A stretch of 56,966 bases of DNA from Anaerolineales bacterium (GTDB lineage: Bacteria; Chloroflexota; Anaerolineae; Anaerolineales; E44-bin32): contig JAHFAU010000001.1 of assembly GCA_023250385.1 (NCBI GenBank), positions 1 through 56,966 of the forward strand, in the 5' to 3' direction. Positions 42,614 through 50,576 of this stretch are shown piece after piece; the first letter of the stretch is position 1; each line of letters opens with the position of its first letter. The notes under the pieces are model-generated. The model worked only from the letters and a program-made list of their open reading frames with translations, made no database searches and was not told the DNA's origin. A program made the position numbers and the translations under genes.

Positions 42614-43501
42614 TTGATTTCGCTCAAAGGCATCTTCCCTCCAATCCCGACCCCCTTCGACTCCGACGAAGCGATCGACTTCGACCGGCTCAAATCGAAT
42701 CTCGCCCGTTGGAACGGCTGGCCGCTTGACGGGTACGTGGTAGCCGGATCGACCGGAGAGTCGGTCTCGCTGAGCGGCACCGAGCGAGTCGATCTGGTGC
42801 GGGCGGTCCGCTCGGTCCTACCACGTGGGAAGCTGTTGATCGCGGGGGCGGGTCTGGAGTCAACCCGCGCCACGATCGAGTTGGTCGGGCGGATGGCAGA
42901 TGCCGGCGCGGACGCGGTGATCGTCGTTACCCCGGGCTACTTTGCCCCCAGCGTCAGGCCAGCCGGATTGGTGGCGCACTACCGCGCTATCGCCGCGGCC
43001 TCGAGCCTCCCGGTCATCCTCTACAGTGTTCCGGTCTATACCCATCTGGATCTGCCCATCGAGGTGGTTCGGGAACTCGCGGCATACCCGAAGGTGGTCG
43101 GAATCAAGGAGAGCGGCGGGAGCCTGGCCAAGATTACCTCGCTCGTTGATCAGACACCGCAGGATTTTCAAGTGCTGGTCGGGTCCGCCGGGCTGCTGCT
43201 CGGAGCGCTTATGGTCGGGGCGGTCGGCTGCGTCCCGGCGCTCGGCAACCTGGCAACGAGCCAGATCCATGATTTGATGAGCGCGGTTCAACGTGGTGAG
43301 CTGGCCCTGGCCAGAGAGATTCAGGCGAAGCTGGTCGAGCCGAACGAGTTGCTGACGGTCCGCTTCGGGGTCGCCGGGGTCAAGGCCGCCCTGGATCTGG
43401 TCGGTCTTTATGGGGGACCGCCGCGCTCGCCCCTGCAGCAGCTCGATGAAGCTGAATTGGCCATTTTGCGCGCCGGGCTCGGGCGGGGCGGACTGATTTA
43501 G
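42614..43501 (+). CDS. DapA-family aldolase/synthase
   Basis: A 295-residue TIM-barrel class I aldolase of the dihydrodipicolinate synthase superfamily. It shows VAGSTGESVSLSGTER, YSVPVYTHLDLPIEVVREL with the catalytic tyrosine, and VVGIKESGGSLAK with the Schiff-base lysine near residue 161. Pairing with a cyclase gene rather than lysine genes suggests a 2-oxo acid aldolase (for example 4-hydroxy-2-oxoglutarate aldolase) rather than lysine synthesis. The start appears to be TTG 42614; no ATG or GTG stands near. Confidence 0.85.
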   Translation: MISLKGIFPPIPTPFDSDEAIDFDRLKSNLARWNGWPLDGYVVAGSTGESVSLSGTERVDLVRAVRSVLPRGKLLIAGAGLESTRATIELVGRMADAGADAVIVVTPGYFAPSVRPAGLVAHYRAIAAASSLPVILYSVPVYTHLDLPIEVVRELAAYPKVVGIKESGGSLAKITSLVDQTPQDFQVLVGSAGLLLGALMVGAVGCVPALGNLATSQIHDLMSAVQRGELALAREIQAKLVEPNELLTVRFGVAGVKAALDLVGLYGGPPRSPLQQLDEAELAILRAGLGRGGLI

Positions 43502-43503
43502 TG

Positions 43504-43595
43504 GGCAGCCCCTTGGGCTAGGCCGAATTCATCTGGCCAGGCAGCCCGTTGGACAGGGCCGAACTGATCGAGCCAGGCAGCCCGTCCGGCCAGCC
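43504..43595. repeat. 36-bp tandem repeat, about 2.5 copies
   Basis: Units begin GGCAGCCC at 43504, 43540 and 43576. The first two are complete 36-base copies, about three quarters identical, with conserved GGCAGCCC, GGCCGAA and GCCA blocks; the third stops after ~20 bases. It lies between the convergent aldolase and DAO stops. On the minus strand one frame reads RAAWLDQFGPVQ and RAAWPDEFGLAQ, but it is not part of a gene. Confidence 0.75.
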
Positions 43596-43601
43596 ACCGC
43601 T

Positions 43602-44975
43602 TTAGAGCTGACCGCTGCGGCCCCAGTTTGCAAGCATTTCCTGGTAGTCCGGATCGTCGTAGCGATCCAGCTGGAACCAACGGGCATAGGCCGGCAGCGC
43701 GCCTCCGGCGATGTGAGCCGCCAACAGCTCACCGCAAGCCGGGGAGGCCATGAGGCCATACCCGGAGAGGGCCGCGATCACCCAGCTTCCACCGACGGGC
43801 AAGGGTCCGACCAGGGGCCGGTTCTCCCTAGTCTTCGTGTAGTAGCCGCCGTCAACGAACGGCTTGGGCGGCGCCTCGAAGTAGGACCGCAGCTTCGGGA
43901 TCATCGTCGCCATGCCTCGTAAGGCAATCTCGGCAGCCTGCGGGTCGAAGACCAGCGGGAAGCTCGGCTCCACCGGATCCGTGTGATAAGTCCAGAGCAG
44001 CAAGATAATCGGGCTGTCGGATGGTCCTTCGGGCCGGCCGTGCACGCCGCGCGGGAATTCCTCCAACAGATGACGGCTCGCCGGTTCCCTCTCGAGCAAC
44101 TGCCGCTCCCTGTCTTGCCAAGGAAGCCGCTGGGGATCCGTCCAGATCAACAGGGGGGCGGAGCGCGGGAATGCGCCGAGCCGATCGTTGAACGCGACCT
44201 TGGCGTGCAGTTCGGAATACACCGGGAGCTCGACGCCCAGCAGGCTTGCGACGGGCTTGGCGAACGGACCCGCGGCATTTACGAAATGCCGAGCCGCGAC
44301 CCGGAGCGGTCCTTGGGCAGTCTCGATCTGCACCGCCTGCACCCGACTCTTCCGCTGCTCGATCCGGTCCAGCTTACCTGCCATAAGTCGAACACCGGCC
44401 GCGCGAGCCTTGTCGAGCATCAACTGGCCGAGCTGCTGAGCAGCGAACCACCCGGCCCGCCGGGCGTGCAGGACCGCAACGGTGGCTTCGCTGAGGTAGG
44501 GGAAATGCTGCTGGATCAGGCCGGTGTCCGTGATCAGGTCGGCCCCCGTCGGCTGGCCCTCGAACCCTGAGGCCGGCAGCGCCACATAGGGCGGGTCGTC
44601 CGGCCCGCCGCGGTGCTCGCGTAACGGGCCGGCGCCGAGCGCAGCGGCCTCCTGGCCTTGGGCTCGGAATTCCTCGATCCGAGTCGGATCGGCCGAGGCG
44701 AATAGATAACCGCGGCGGGTCAGGTTGAATGGATCCCCGTGGGCCCGGGCCAGCGACTCGAGGATGTCGATGCTGCGATTCATCAACCCCACCATCGCGT
44801 CTCCCGGCCCGGGCCACCAGTTCCGATAACACTCGGTGGATTTGTCACTGGTCAGCGAGAGCGGAGGCCGCTCATCCACCAACACCACGTCGGAGAGGCC
44901 GCGGCCTACCGCCAGGTGGTAGGCGGTAGAAATTCCTGCGATTCCTGCCCCGCAGATGACGACTTCAGCGGCCAT
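43602..44975 (-). CDS. FAD-dependent oxidoreductase (DAO family)
   Basis: A 457-residue amine/amino acid oxidase or dehydrogenase of the DAO fold. The N-terminal dinucleotide motif is VVICGAGIAGISTAYHL, with the second half VDERPPLSLTSDKST. C-terminally, GGYYTKTRENRPLVGPLPVG and SGYGLMASPACGELLA complete the FAD site. Close in layout to sarcosine or glycine oxidases; the substrate is unknown. ATG 44975 overlaps the end of folK by 11 bases, so it is the last gene of the folate operon. Confidence 0.85.
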   Translation of the reverse strand: MAAEVVICGAGIAGISTAYHLAVGRGLSDVVLVDERPPLSLTSDKSTECYRNWWPGPGDAMVGLMNRSIDILESLARAHGDPFNLTRRGYLFASADPTRIEEFRAQGQEAAALGAGPLREHRGGPDDPPYVALPASGFEGQPTGADLITDTGLIQQHFPYLSEATVAVLHARRAGWFAAQQLGQLMLDKARAAGVRLMAGKLDRIEQRKSRVQAVQIETAQGPLRVAARHFVNAAGPFAKPVASLLGVELPVYSELHAKVAFNDRLGAFPRSAPLLIWTDPQRLPWQDRERQLLEREPASRHLLEEFPRGVHGRPEGPSDSPIILLLWTYHTDPVEPSFPLVFDPQAAEIALRGMATMIPKLRSYFEAPPKPFVDGGYYTKTRENRPLVGPLPVGGSWVIAALSGYGLMASPACGELLAAHIAGGALPAYARWFQLDRYDDPDYQEMLANWGRSGQL

Positions 44976-45501
44976 GCGGGCGGTGAGCAGCCAGCAGCCG
45001 CTTCAATTGTTCACTTAAGTCTGAACGCCGCACCAGATTTGACCCTGCTCGCAGGCGATTCGCGATCTCACCCAGTGTCTTGTCAAGCTCAGGGTGGCGG
45101 AAGTCGGGAGCTAATTCTGCGAGGGGAATCGCCAGATAAGCTAGCCGGCCAATCTCGGGATCCGGGATCTGGAACCCAGGGCCGCTCAGGCGTTGATTCC
45201 CAAAGAGTGACAGATCGAGGTCAATGGTCCGTGGCGCATCCTTGTCGCGGGTCCGGACCCGGCCCAGGTCGGCTTCAATCTTTCGCAGCTCGGCTTGCAG
45301 TTCGGCAGGAGGGAGCTCTACCTCGAGCAGCGCGGCCGCGTTCAGGAAGTCCGGCTGCGGTCGCCCGCCAATTGCCGGATTTTGATAGACCCCCGATACC
45401 CCGCGCAGGTTCCCGAGCTGCCGCAGTCGCTCGACTGCCTGAGGCAGATGGTGTTCGGGATCGAGGTTTGAGCCAATGCTGATGAAGGCCAGTTCACCCA
45501 G
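44965..45501 (-). CDS. folK: 2-amino-4-hydroxy-6-hydroxymethyldihydropteridine pyrophosphokinase, CTG start
   Basis: About 178 residues encoding a complete HPPK: FISIGSNLDPEHHLPQAV, VYQNPAIGGRPQPDFLNAAA, RTRDKDAPRTIDLDLSLFGN and IPDPEIGRLAYLAIPLAELAP, ending at a TGA at 44967-44965. No ATG, GTG or TTG precedes the conserved FISIGSN in frame; the likely start is CTG 45501 (or CTG 45492), with GAGAGG about nine bases upstream of 45501. It overlaps folB by eight bases and the DAO gene by eleven. HPPK adds pyrophosphate to hydroxymethyldihydropterin. Confidence 0.88.
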   Translation of the reverse strand: MGELAFISIGSNLDPEHHLPQAVERLRQLGNLRGVSGVYQNPAIGGRPQPDFLNAAALLEVELPPAELQAELRKIEADLGRVRTRDKDAPRTIDLDLSLFGNQRLSGPGFQIPDPEIGRLAYLAIPLAELAPDFRHPELDKTLGEIANRLRAGSNLVRRSDLSEQLKRLLAAHRPHGR

Positions 45502-45874
45502 TGCCGTCGGCCTCTCTTTCGATCTCCACTCCCACTGAGCGGGCGAACCGCAGCGCGCCGGGTTTCTCTACTCGAACCCGAGCGCGCCGCACTCCGGGCT
45601 CGGAGAGACAGATCGCCGCGATATCGGCCGCTAGTGCTTCCAGCGTGAACCGCTGAGTGCCTTCCACATGGGCGATGATCTTCTTGGCGACCGTCCGGTA
45701 GTTGACTGTGTCTGCGAGGTCGTCGGTCCGGCCGGCTCGGCTCAGATCTGTACTGAGGGCGACGTTAACCAGGATGTCTTGTTCGGCTTCCCGCTCCCAG
45801 TCGTTGACTCCGATAATCCCGCGCACGAGCAAATCTTTGATCACGATCGAGTCGGTTGGCAGCTTGGAGTTCAT
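45494..45874 (-). CDS. folB: Dihydroneopterin aldolase
   Basis: A 126-residue FolB. Segments IVIKDLLVRGIIGVNDWERE, VNYRTVAKKIIAHVEG, LEALAADIAAICL and RVRVEKPGALRFARSVGVEI hold the conserved glutamates, tyrosine and lysine of the pterin site. It cleaves dihydroneopterin to hydroxymethyldihydropterin and glycolaldehyde, directly before FolK. It follows the FolM-like gene with a one-base gap. Confidence 0.93.
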   Translation of the reverse strand: MNSKLPTDSIVIKDLLVRGIIGVNDWEREAEQDILVNVALSTDLSRAGRTDDLADTVNYRTVAKKIIAHVEGTQRFTLEALAADIAAICLSEPGVRRARVRVEKPGALRFARSVGVEIEREADGTG

Positions 45875-45875
45875 T

Positions 45876-46613
45876 TCATCCGGTCAGATGCCGGCCTCCA
45901 TCAAGCCGCAGGATCTCACCGGTCATTGATTTAGGTCCGGCCAGCAAGAACAGCAACCCTTCAACGGCTTCTTCGACGGTGCCCGACCGTCCGGCGGGCA
46001 CTTCAGTGAGTGAGTCGTCGCCTCCGCCTTCGGCCGGCGACAGAATAGCGCCCAGCGCTAAGCCGTTGACCCGAACCGAGGGCGCCAGGGCCAGCGCCAA
46101 CCCACGGGTCAGCGCTGCGAGGGCGCTCTTGCTGATCGTATACGGGAAATGATCGGCTGCTGGCAGGAGCGCCCGCCAGTCAAGCAAGTTGACGATGACT
46201 CCAGGCGCCCCGTTGCGGGCCCTGGCGAAGGCCTGCGAGATCAGGTACGGCGAGGTGAGATTGATGCTGAGGTGGCGCTGCCAGGTCTCAACCGAGGCCT
46301 CCAGCGCACCAACCGGCTCGAAGATCGCCGCGCTGTTGACCAGCAGGTCGACTTCCGGAACCAGCTCGAGGGACCTTCGAATCAGGCCGGCAGCCTGCTC
46401 CGGATCCAAAAGGTCGGCCTGAATTGCTACGGATCGACACCCGAGGCGCTGCGCGACTTGCACCGCCCCCTCCGCTCCGGCCTGGGAGTTACGATAGTGA
46501 ACGACCACATCGCCGCCCTGGCGGGCAATCGCTTCGGCAAAGGCGCGGCCGAGTCGTCGGCCCGCGCCGGTCACAAGCGCCGTATGCCCACGAAGATCGT
46601 ATTCGGATGGCAT
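45876..46613 (-). CDS. FolM/pteridine reductase-like SDR
   Basis: A 245-residue SDR. The cofactor motif TGAGRRLGRAFAEAIARQG carries the arginine-containing TGxxxRxG form typical of pteridine reductase PTR1 and FolM, rather than TGxxxGxG. NSAAIFEPVG and the catalytic YTISKSALAALTRG follow. With folB and folK downstream, a dihydromonapterin or dihydrofolate reductase role is likely. ATG 46613 lies six bases after TACAAT; an ATG at 46640 would precede that promoter. FolM assignment is inference from motif and context. Confidence 0.8.
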   Translation of the reverse strand: MPSEYDLRGHTALVTGAGRRLGRAFAEAIARQGGDVVVHYRNSQAGAEGAVQVAQRLGCRSVAIQADLLDPEQAAGLIRRSLELVPEVDLLVNSAAIFEPVGALEASVETWQRHLSINLTSPYLISQAFARARNGAPGVIVNLLDWRALLPAADHFPYTISKSALAALTRGLALALAPSVRVNGLALGAILSPAEGGGDDSLTEVPAGRSGTVEEAVEGLLFLLAGPKSMTGEILRLDGGRHLTG

Positions 46614-46619
46614 CTGGGT

Positions 46620-46625
46620 ATTGTA
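46620..46625 (-). promoter_or_regulatory. -10 element of the leaderless folate operon
   Basis: TACAAT on the minus strand, six bases before ATG 46613. Confidence 0.45.
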
Positions 46626-46702
46626 CCTGTGCGCTCCCACGAACCAGTTATGGTAAGCTCATGCCGCTTACGGTTTGCGATTGATCCGCGCGAAAGGCGG
46701 CA

Positions 46703-47362
46703 ATGGACATCGAGGAACACCTCAACACAGTGGAGCACAAACTTGAGATTGAGGCTGCCGCCGAGCTGCTGGGCGGCGTCGGGGTCGCCCGGCCGGAAGT
46801 CCAGGAGGCTGTGCGGAACCTACTGATCGCGATCGGTGAGGATCCGAATCGGGAAGGCCTGCAGGCCACCCCGCAGCGAGTGGCCCGGGCCTATGACGAA
46901 CTGCTCGCCGGATATCGAGTCGATCCCCAGATGATGATCAACGATGCCATCTTCAATGAGCAATACGACGAGATGGTCATCGTGCGGGACATCGAGTTCT
47001 ACAGCCTGTGCGAGCATCACATGCTGCCGTTCGTCGGGAAGGCACACGTCGCCTACTTGCCGAACGGCAAGATCCTCGGACTGTCCAAAATCCCGCGGGT
47101 CGTCGACCTCTTCGCCCGCCGGCTGCAGATCCAGGAACGGATGACCCGCCAGATCGCCGATTTCTTGGACACCGCCCTCCACCCGCACGGAGTAGGAGTA
47201 GTTGTCGAGGGCTTGCACCTCTGCGCCATGATGCGCGGGGTTAAGAAGGCGAACGCTCGCATGATCACCAGCGCGCTGTGTGGGACGTTTTCGAAGAGTC
47301 CGCTGACCCGGCAAGAGTTCCTGGAGCACCTCGCGCGGGCGGGCAGCCACACGAGTCTGTGA
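46703..47362 (+). CDS. folE: GTP cyclohydrolase I
   Basis: A 219-residue FolE, the first enzyme of folate synthesis. Conserved segments are IGEDPNREGLQATPQRVARA, DIEFYSLCEHHMLPFVGKAH with the zinc cysteine and histidines, ILGLSKIPRVVDLFARRLQ and CAMMRGVKKANARMITSAL. It is transcribed divergently from the folM-like/folB/folK operon. AAAGGCGG precedes the ATG. No folP is in the window. Confidence 0.96.
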   Translation: MDIEEHLNTVEHKLEIEAAAELLGGVGVARPEVQEAVRNLLIAIGEDPNREGLQATPQRVARAYDELLAGYRVDPQMMINDAIFNEQYDEMVIVRDIEFYSLCEHHMLPFVGKAHVAYLPNGKILGLSKIPRVVDLFARRLQIQERMTRQIADFLDTALHPHGVGVVVEGLHLCAMMRGVKKANARMITSALCGTFSKSPLTRQEFLEHLARAGSHTSL

Positions 47363-47727
47363 GGCCGGAACAGGCCCGATCGAGGATCGAGGCCGAACTC
47401 AGCTACGCCCGCGCGGCCCGAGAACATGGCAAAGAGGGGCGGGCCCGAGTTTCTGCCCGCCGGGCGGCGGGTTGGGCAGTGGCCGTGTTCCTCGGCAGCC
47501 ACAGTGAGCCGCCAACTCGCGGGGCCTTTGACCTCTTAGGGTGGTTGGAGCGGGAGGGACCGGCAAACCTGCGCCAGGCGGCCGCCCGGCTGCGGCAGCA
47601 GGTGACCGAGGACCATCGCTTGCCCCACGTCGAAGATCCCTTGGACGACGCAGCGCTCATCGTCCGCACCCTACTGGCGCTTTTGGATGCGACCCAGTCT
47701 TCAGCGGGGCCCGCTGCCGAATCGTGA
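47359..47727 (+). CDS. Hypothetical helical protein coupled to folE
   Basis: A 122-residue predicted all-helical protein: SRIEAELSYARAAREHGKEG, RARVSARRAAGWAVAVFLG and LRQAAARLRQQVTEDH. The arginine-rich helix and overall pattern recall HEPN-type proteins, but no RX4-6H motif is clear. GTG 47359 overlaps the folE stop (GTGA), so it is translated with folE. No function can be assigned. Confidence 0.6.
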   Translation: MRPEQARSRIEAELSYARAAREHGKEGRARVSARRAAGWAVAVFLGSHSEPPTRGAFDLLGWLEREGPANLRQAAARLRQQVTEDHRLPHVEDPLDDAALIVRTLLALLDATQSSAGPAAES

Positions 47728-47806
47728 GCCCCGCGGAGGCCGCCGATCAAAACGTGCCGCGCCGCAACATTCGCTGGCCTCGATTCTCAAGCGACCCCGC
47801 CCACCG

Positions 47807-48490
47807 ATGACGACCGCTCCCGAGGTTGGCCTCGATCAGGCGCCGCTCGCGTTCCGAATTCGCAGCGTGACGGAGGCGGGAATTCCGTCGATAGTCATGC
47901 TGCATGGATTGGGCGGCGACGAACAAGCCATTTGGCAGCTTGAACCGGCGCTTCCCAGTGGAGGTCTGATCATCGCGCCCCGAGCGCCTTTTCCGCAGAC
48001 AACAGGCGGATACGGCTGGCTGCCGCAGCTTGGGGCCTGGCCACCGAAACTGGAAGAGTTCGCCGAGTCGGTGGTGCTGCTGGAACGACTGCTGACTTAC
48101 CTGGAGCACGGCCACGCTCTGGACCGGGGCAAGCTAGTCCTACTGGGGTTCAGCCAGGGGGCAGCCATGGCCTTTGCCGCTGCTATGACCGCCGAGTTGG
48201 GATTGTCAATTCGACCGGCCGCGCTCGCGATTGGGTCCGGACATCTGCCGCAGGGTGACCTGAGCCCGCTTCACGGGCTTCCGGTGTTTTGGGGGCATGG
48301 AACCCGCGATGAGCTGATCCCGGTGACGGTGGCCCGAAATGATGTCGCCCGTTTGCGAGCTGTCGGCGCCCAAGTGCAGTACTGCGAGGCGGACGTTAGC
48401 CACAAGCTTGGGATGGCTTGCCTGCGCGAGCTTAAGCAGTGGATACCTGCCCGGTTCGCCGACCCGCAGAAGGACGTGCTCAGCCGATGA
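47807..48490 (+). CDS. Alpha/beta-hydrolase, phospholipase/carboxylesterase family
   Basis: A 227-residue serine hydrolase. MLHGLGGDEQAIWQL forms the oxyanion region, LLGFSQGAAMAFAAA holds the nucleophile serine, GHGTRDELIPVTVA the acid and VSHKLG the histidine. It belongs to the small carboxylesterase/phospholipase group acting on short acyl esters. ATG 47807 is preferred over an upstream ATG at 47687 that overlaps the previous gene and adds a basic, unrelated stretch. Its stop overlaps the transketolase ATG (ATGA). Confidence 0.85.
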   Translation: MTTAPEVGLDQAPLAFRIRSVTEAGIPSIVMLHGLGGDEQAIWQLEPALPSGGLIIAPRAPFPQTTGGYGWLPQLGAWPPKLEEFAESVVLLERLLTYLEHGHALDRGKLVLLGFSQGAAMAFAAAMTAELGLSIRPAALAIGSGHLPQGDLSPLHGLPVFWGHGTRDELIPVTVARNDVARLRAVGAQVQYCEADVSHKLGMACLRELKQWIPARFADPQKDVLSR

Positions 48491-50517
48491 ATGAATCGGA
48501 TCTCGCCAATCGATCCATCAATACGATCCGCTTCTTGGCGGCCGACGCGGTCCAGCAGGCCAAGTCGGGCCATCCCGGACTCCCCATGGGGGCTGCCAGC
48601 CTGGCCTATGTGTTGTGGACCCGCCACCTGCGGTTCGATCCGGCCGATCCGCACTGGCCGAACCGAGACCGGTTTGTGCTCTCGGCCGGGCATGGCTCGA
48701 TGCTGCTCTACGCGATGCTGCACCTCACCGGCTACGACCTTCCCTTGGAGCAGATCCGTCGATTCAGGCAATGGGGGAGCATCACCCCGGGGCATCCGGA
48801 GCATGGCGAGACGCCGGGAGTGGAGACAACCAGCGGACCGCTGGGCCAGGGATTCGCCAATGCGGTCGGAATGGGAATAGCGGCGGAGCGGATGGCGGCC
48901 TATTACAACCGAGAAGGCTACCCGATCGTCGACCACTTCATCTATGCGATTGTGTCGGATGGCGACTTAATGGAAGGGATCGGCTCGGAGGCGGCTTCCC
49001 TGGCAGGCCACCTCAGGCTGGGGCGCTTGGTCTTTCTGTACGACGACAACCGGATCTCGATCGATGGCAGCACCGACCTGGCGTTCACCGAGGATCGGGC
49101 GGCTCGGTTTCGGGCCTATGGATGGCAGGTAAGCAGCGTGGAGGACTTTTTGGACCTCGAAGCGATCCACACTGCGATCGAGGCTGCGCAGTCCGACCCG
49201 CGCCCTTCGCTGATTGTGTGTCGGACCCACATTGGCTATGGGCTGCCCACCCGGCAGGACACCGCGGAGGCCCACGGTGAACCGCCGGGGGAGCAAGAAC
49301 TTGCCGGCGCGAAACAAAAGCTGGGGTGGCCGCTGGAGCCGCGGTTCTTGGTTCCCGACGATGTGCGCAAACACCTGCGAAGTTCAGCCGACCGTGGCCG
49401 GAGCGCGAGGTCGGGATGGCTTGCGCGGCTGGCCGATTATCGGCGGGCTCACTCTGAATTGGCCAAGGCCTGGGATCGAACTCAGCGCGGCGAGCTGCCA
49501 GATGGACTGGTGGAGCGCCTCCCAGACTTTGCGGCGGACGAGAAGGGAATGGCGACCCGGGCGGCCTCCGGCAAGACCCTCAACGCGCTTGCCGCGAACC
49601 TGCCTGAGCTGATCGGAGGCTCGGCCGATCTCAGCGGATCCAACCTGACAAAGATCAGCGGGGAGGCTCCCTTCTCGGCCACCTACCGAATCGGGCGCTA
49701 CGTCCACTTCGGAGTGCGGGAGCACGGAATGGGCGGGATGCTGAGCGGCATGGCTCTCTACGGCGGCCTGATTCCGTATGGCGGCACGTTCTTGATCTTC
49801 TCGGACTACATGCGGCCAAGCCTGCGGCTGGCGGCGATGATGCGGCTGCGAGTGATCTACGTGTTCACCCACGACTCGATCGGGCTGGGGGAAGACGGCC
49901 CGACCCATCAGCCGATCGAACACCTGCCGGCCCTGCGGGCCATTCCCAATCTGACCGTGATCCGTCCGGCAGATGCCAATGAGACCGCCGTCGCCTGGTG
50001 GGCGGCGCTGAGTCGGACCGGCGGGCCGACCGCCCTCGCGCTCACCCGCCAGAAGCTGCCGGTCTTCGACCGGACGCAATATGGGTCGGCGGCTGGGCTG
50101 CTGAGGGGCGCCTACGTCCTCGCCGATCTGGGCCCAAGGAACCCGGAGCTGATCCTGATGGCCTCCGGCTCTGAAGTCAGCCTGATAGAAGCGGCCGGGC
50201 GGGCGCTGGCAGCGGAGGGGCTGGCAGTCCGGTTAGTTTCCTTCCCTTCCTGGGAGCTCTTTCTCGAGCAAGATTCGGCTTACCGCGACAGCGTGCTGCC
50301 CAGGCAGATTCGAGCCAGGGTTTCGATCGAGGCGGCCGCGCCGCTTGGCTGGGAGCGATGGGTGGGTGACGAGGGAGTCACGATTGGCCTCGACCGATTT
50401 GGAGCCTCGGCCCCCTATGAGGAGATCTACCGCCAGCTCGGATTGACGGTTGACCGGATTGTCCAGACGGCTCGGGAGCTGATCGGTCAGCCAGAGCCGA
50501 ATCGCCAAAGGTCCTAA
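48487..50517 (+). CDS. tkt: Transketolase
   Basis: A 676-residue thiamine-diphosphate enzyme of the non-oxidative pentose phosphate pathway. It has AVQQAKSGHPGLPMGAASL at the N-terminus, the ThDP motif SDGDLMEGIGSEAASLAGHL, FTEDRAARFRAYGWQV, and the Pyr domain with FGVREHGMGGMLSGMAL and HDSIGLGEDGPTHQPIEHLP. It moves two-carbon units between sugar phosphates. ATG 48487 overlaps the esterase stop. The transaldolase fusion gene follows 59 bp later. Confidence 0.96.
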   Translation: MNESDLANRSINTIRFLAADAVQQAKSGHPGLPMGAASLAYVLWTRHLRFDPADPHWPNRDRFVLSAGHGSMLLYAMLHLTGYDLPLEQIRRFRQWGSITPGHPEHGETPGVETTSGPLGQGFANAVGMGIAAERMAAYYNREGYPIVDHFIYAIVSDGDLMEGIGSEAASLAGHLRLGRLVFLYDDNRISIDGSTDLAFTEDRAARFRAYGWQVSSVEDFLDLEAIHTAIEAAQSDPRPSLIVCRTHIGYGLPTRQDTAEAHGEPPGEQELAGAKQKLGWPLEPRFLVPDDVRKHLRSSADRGRSARSGWLARLADYRRAHSELAKAWDRTQRGELPDGLVERLPDFAADEKGMATRAASGKTLNALAANLPELIGGSADLSGSNLTKISGEAPFSATYRIGRYVHFGVREHGMGGMLSGMALYGGLIPYGGTFLIFSDYMRPSLRLAAMMRLRVIYVFTHDSIGLGEDGPTHQPIEHLPALRAIPNLTVIRPADANETAVAWWAALSRTGGPTALALTRQKLPVFDRTQYGSAAGLLRGAYVLADLGPRNPELILMASGSEVSLIEAAGRALAAEGLAVRLVSFPSWELFLEQDSAYRDSVLPRQIRARVSIEAAAPLGWERWVGDEGVTIGLDRFGASAPYEEIYRQLGLTVDRIVQTARELIGQPEPNRQRS

Positions 50518-50576
50518 TTCCGGATCGACACACCGGTATGCCTGAAGAGCCTCGCGGCTAATCGGCAACCGAGAGC

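Noticed and set aside
43498..43680. Minus-strand peptide with 12-residue repeats over the minisatellite
   Set aside because: Its first half is the flavoenzyme gene read in another frame, with no start signals; the repeat alone is reported instead.
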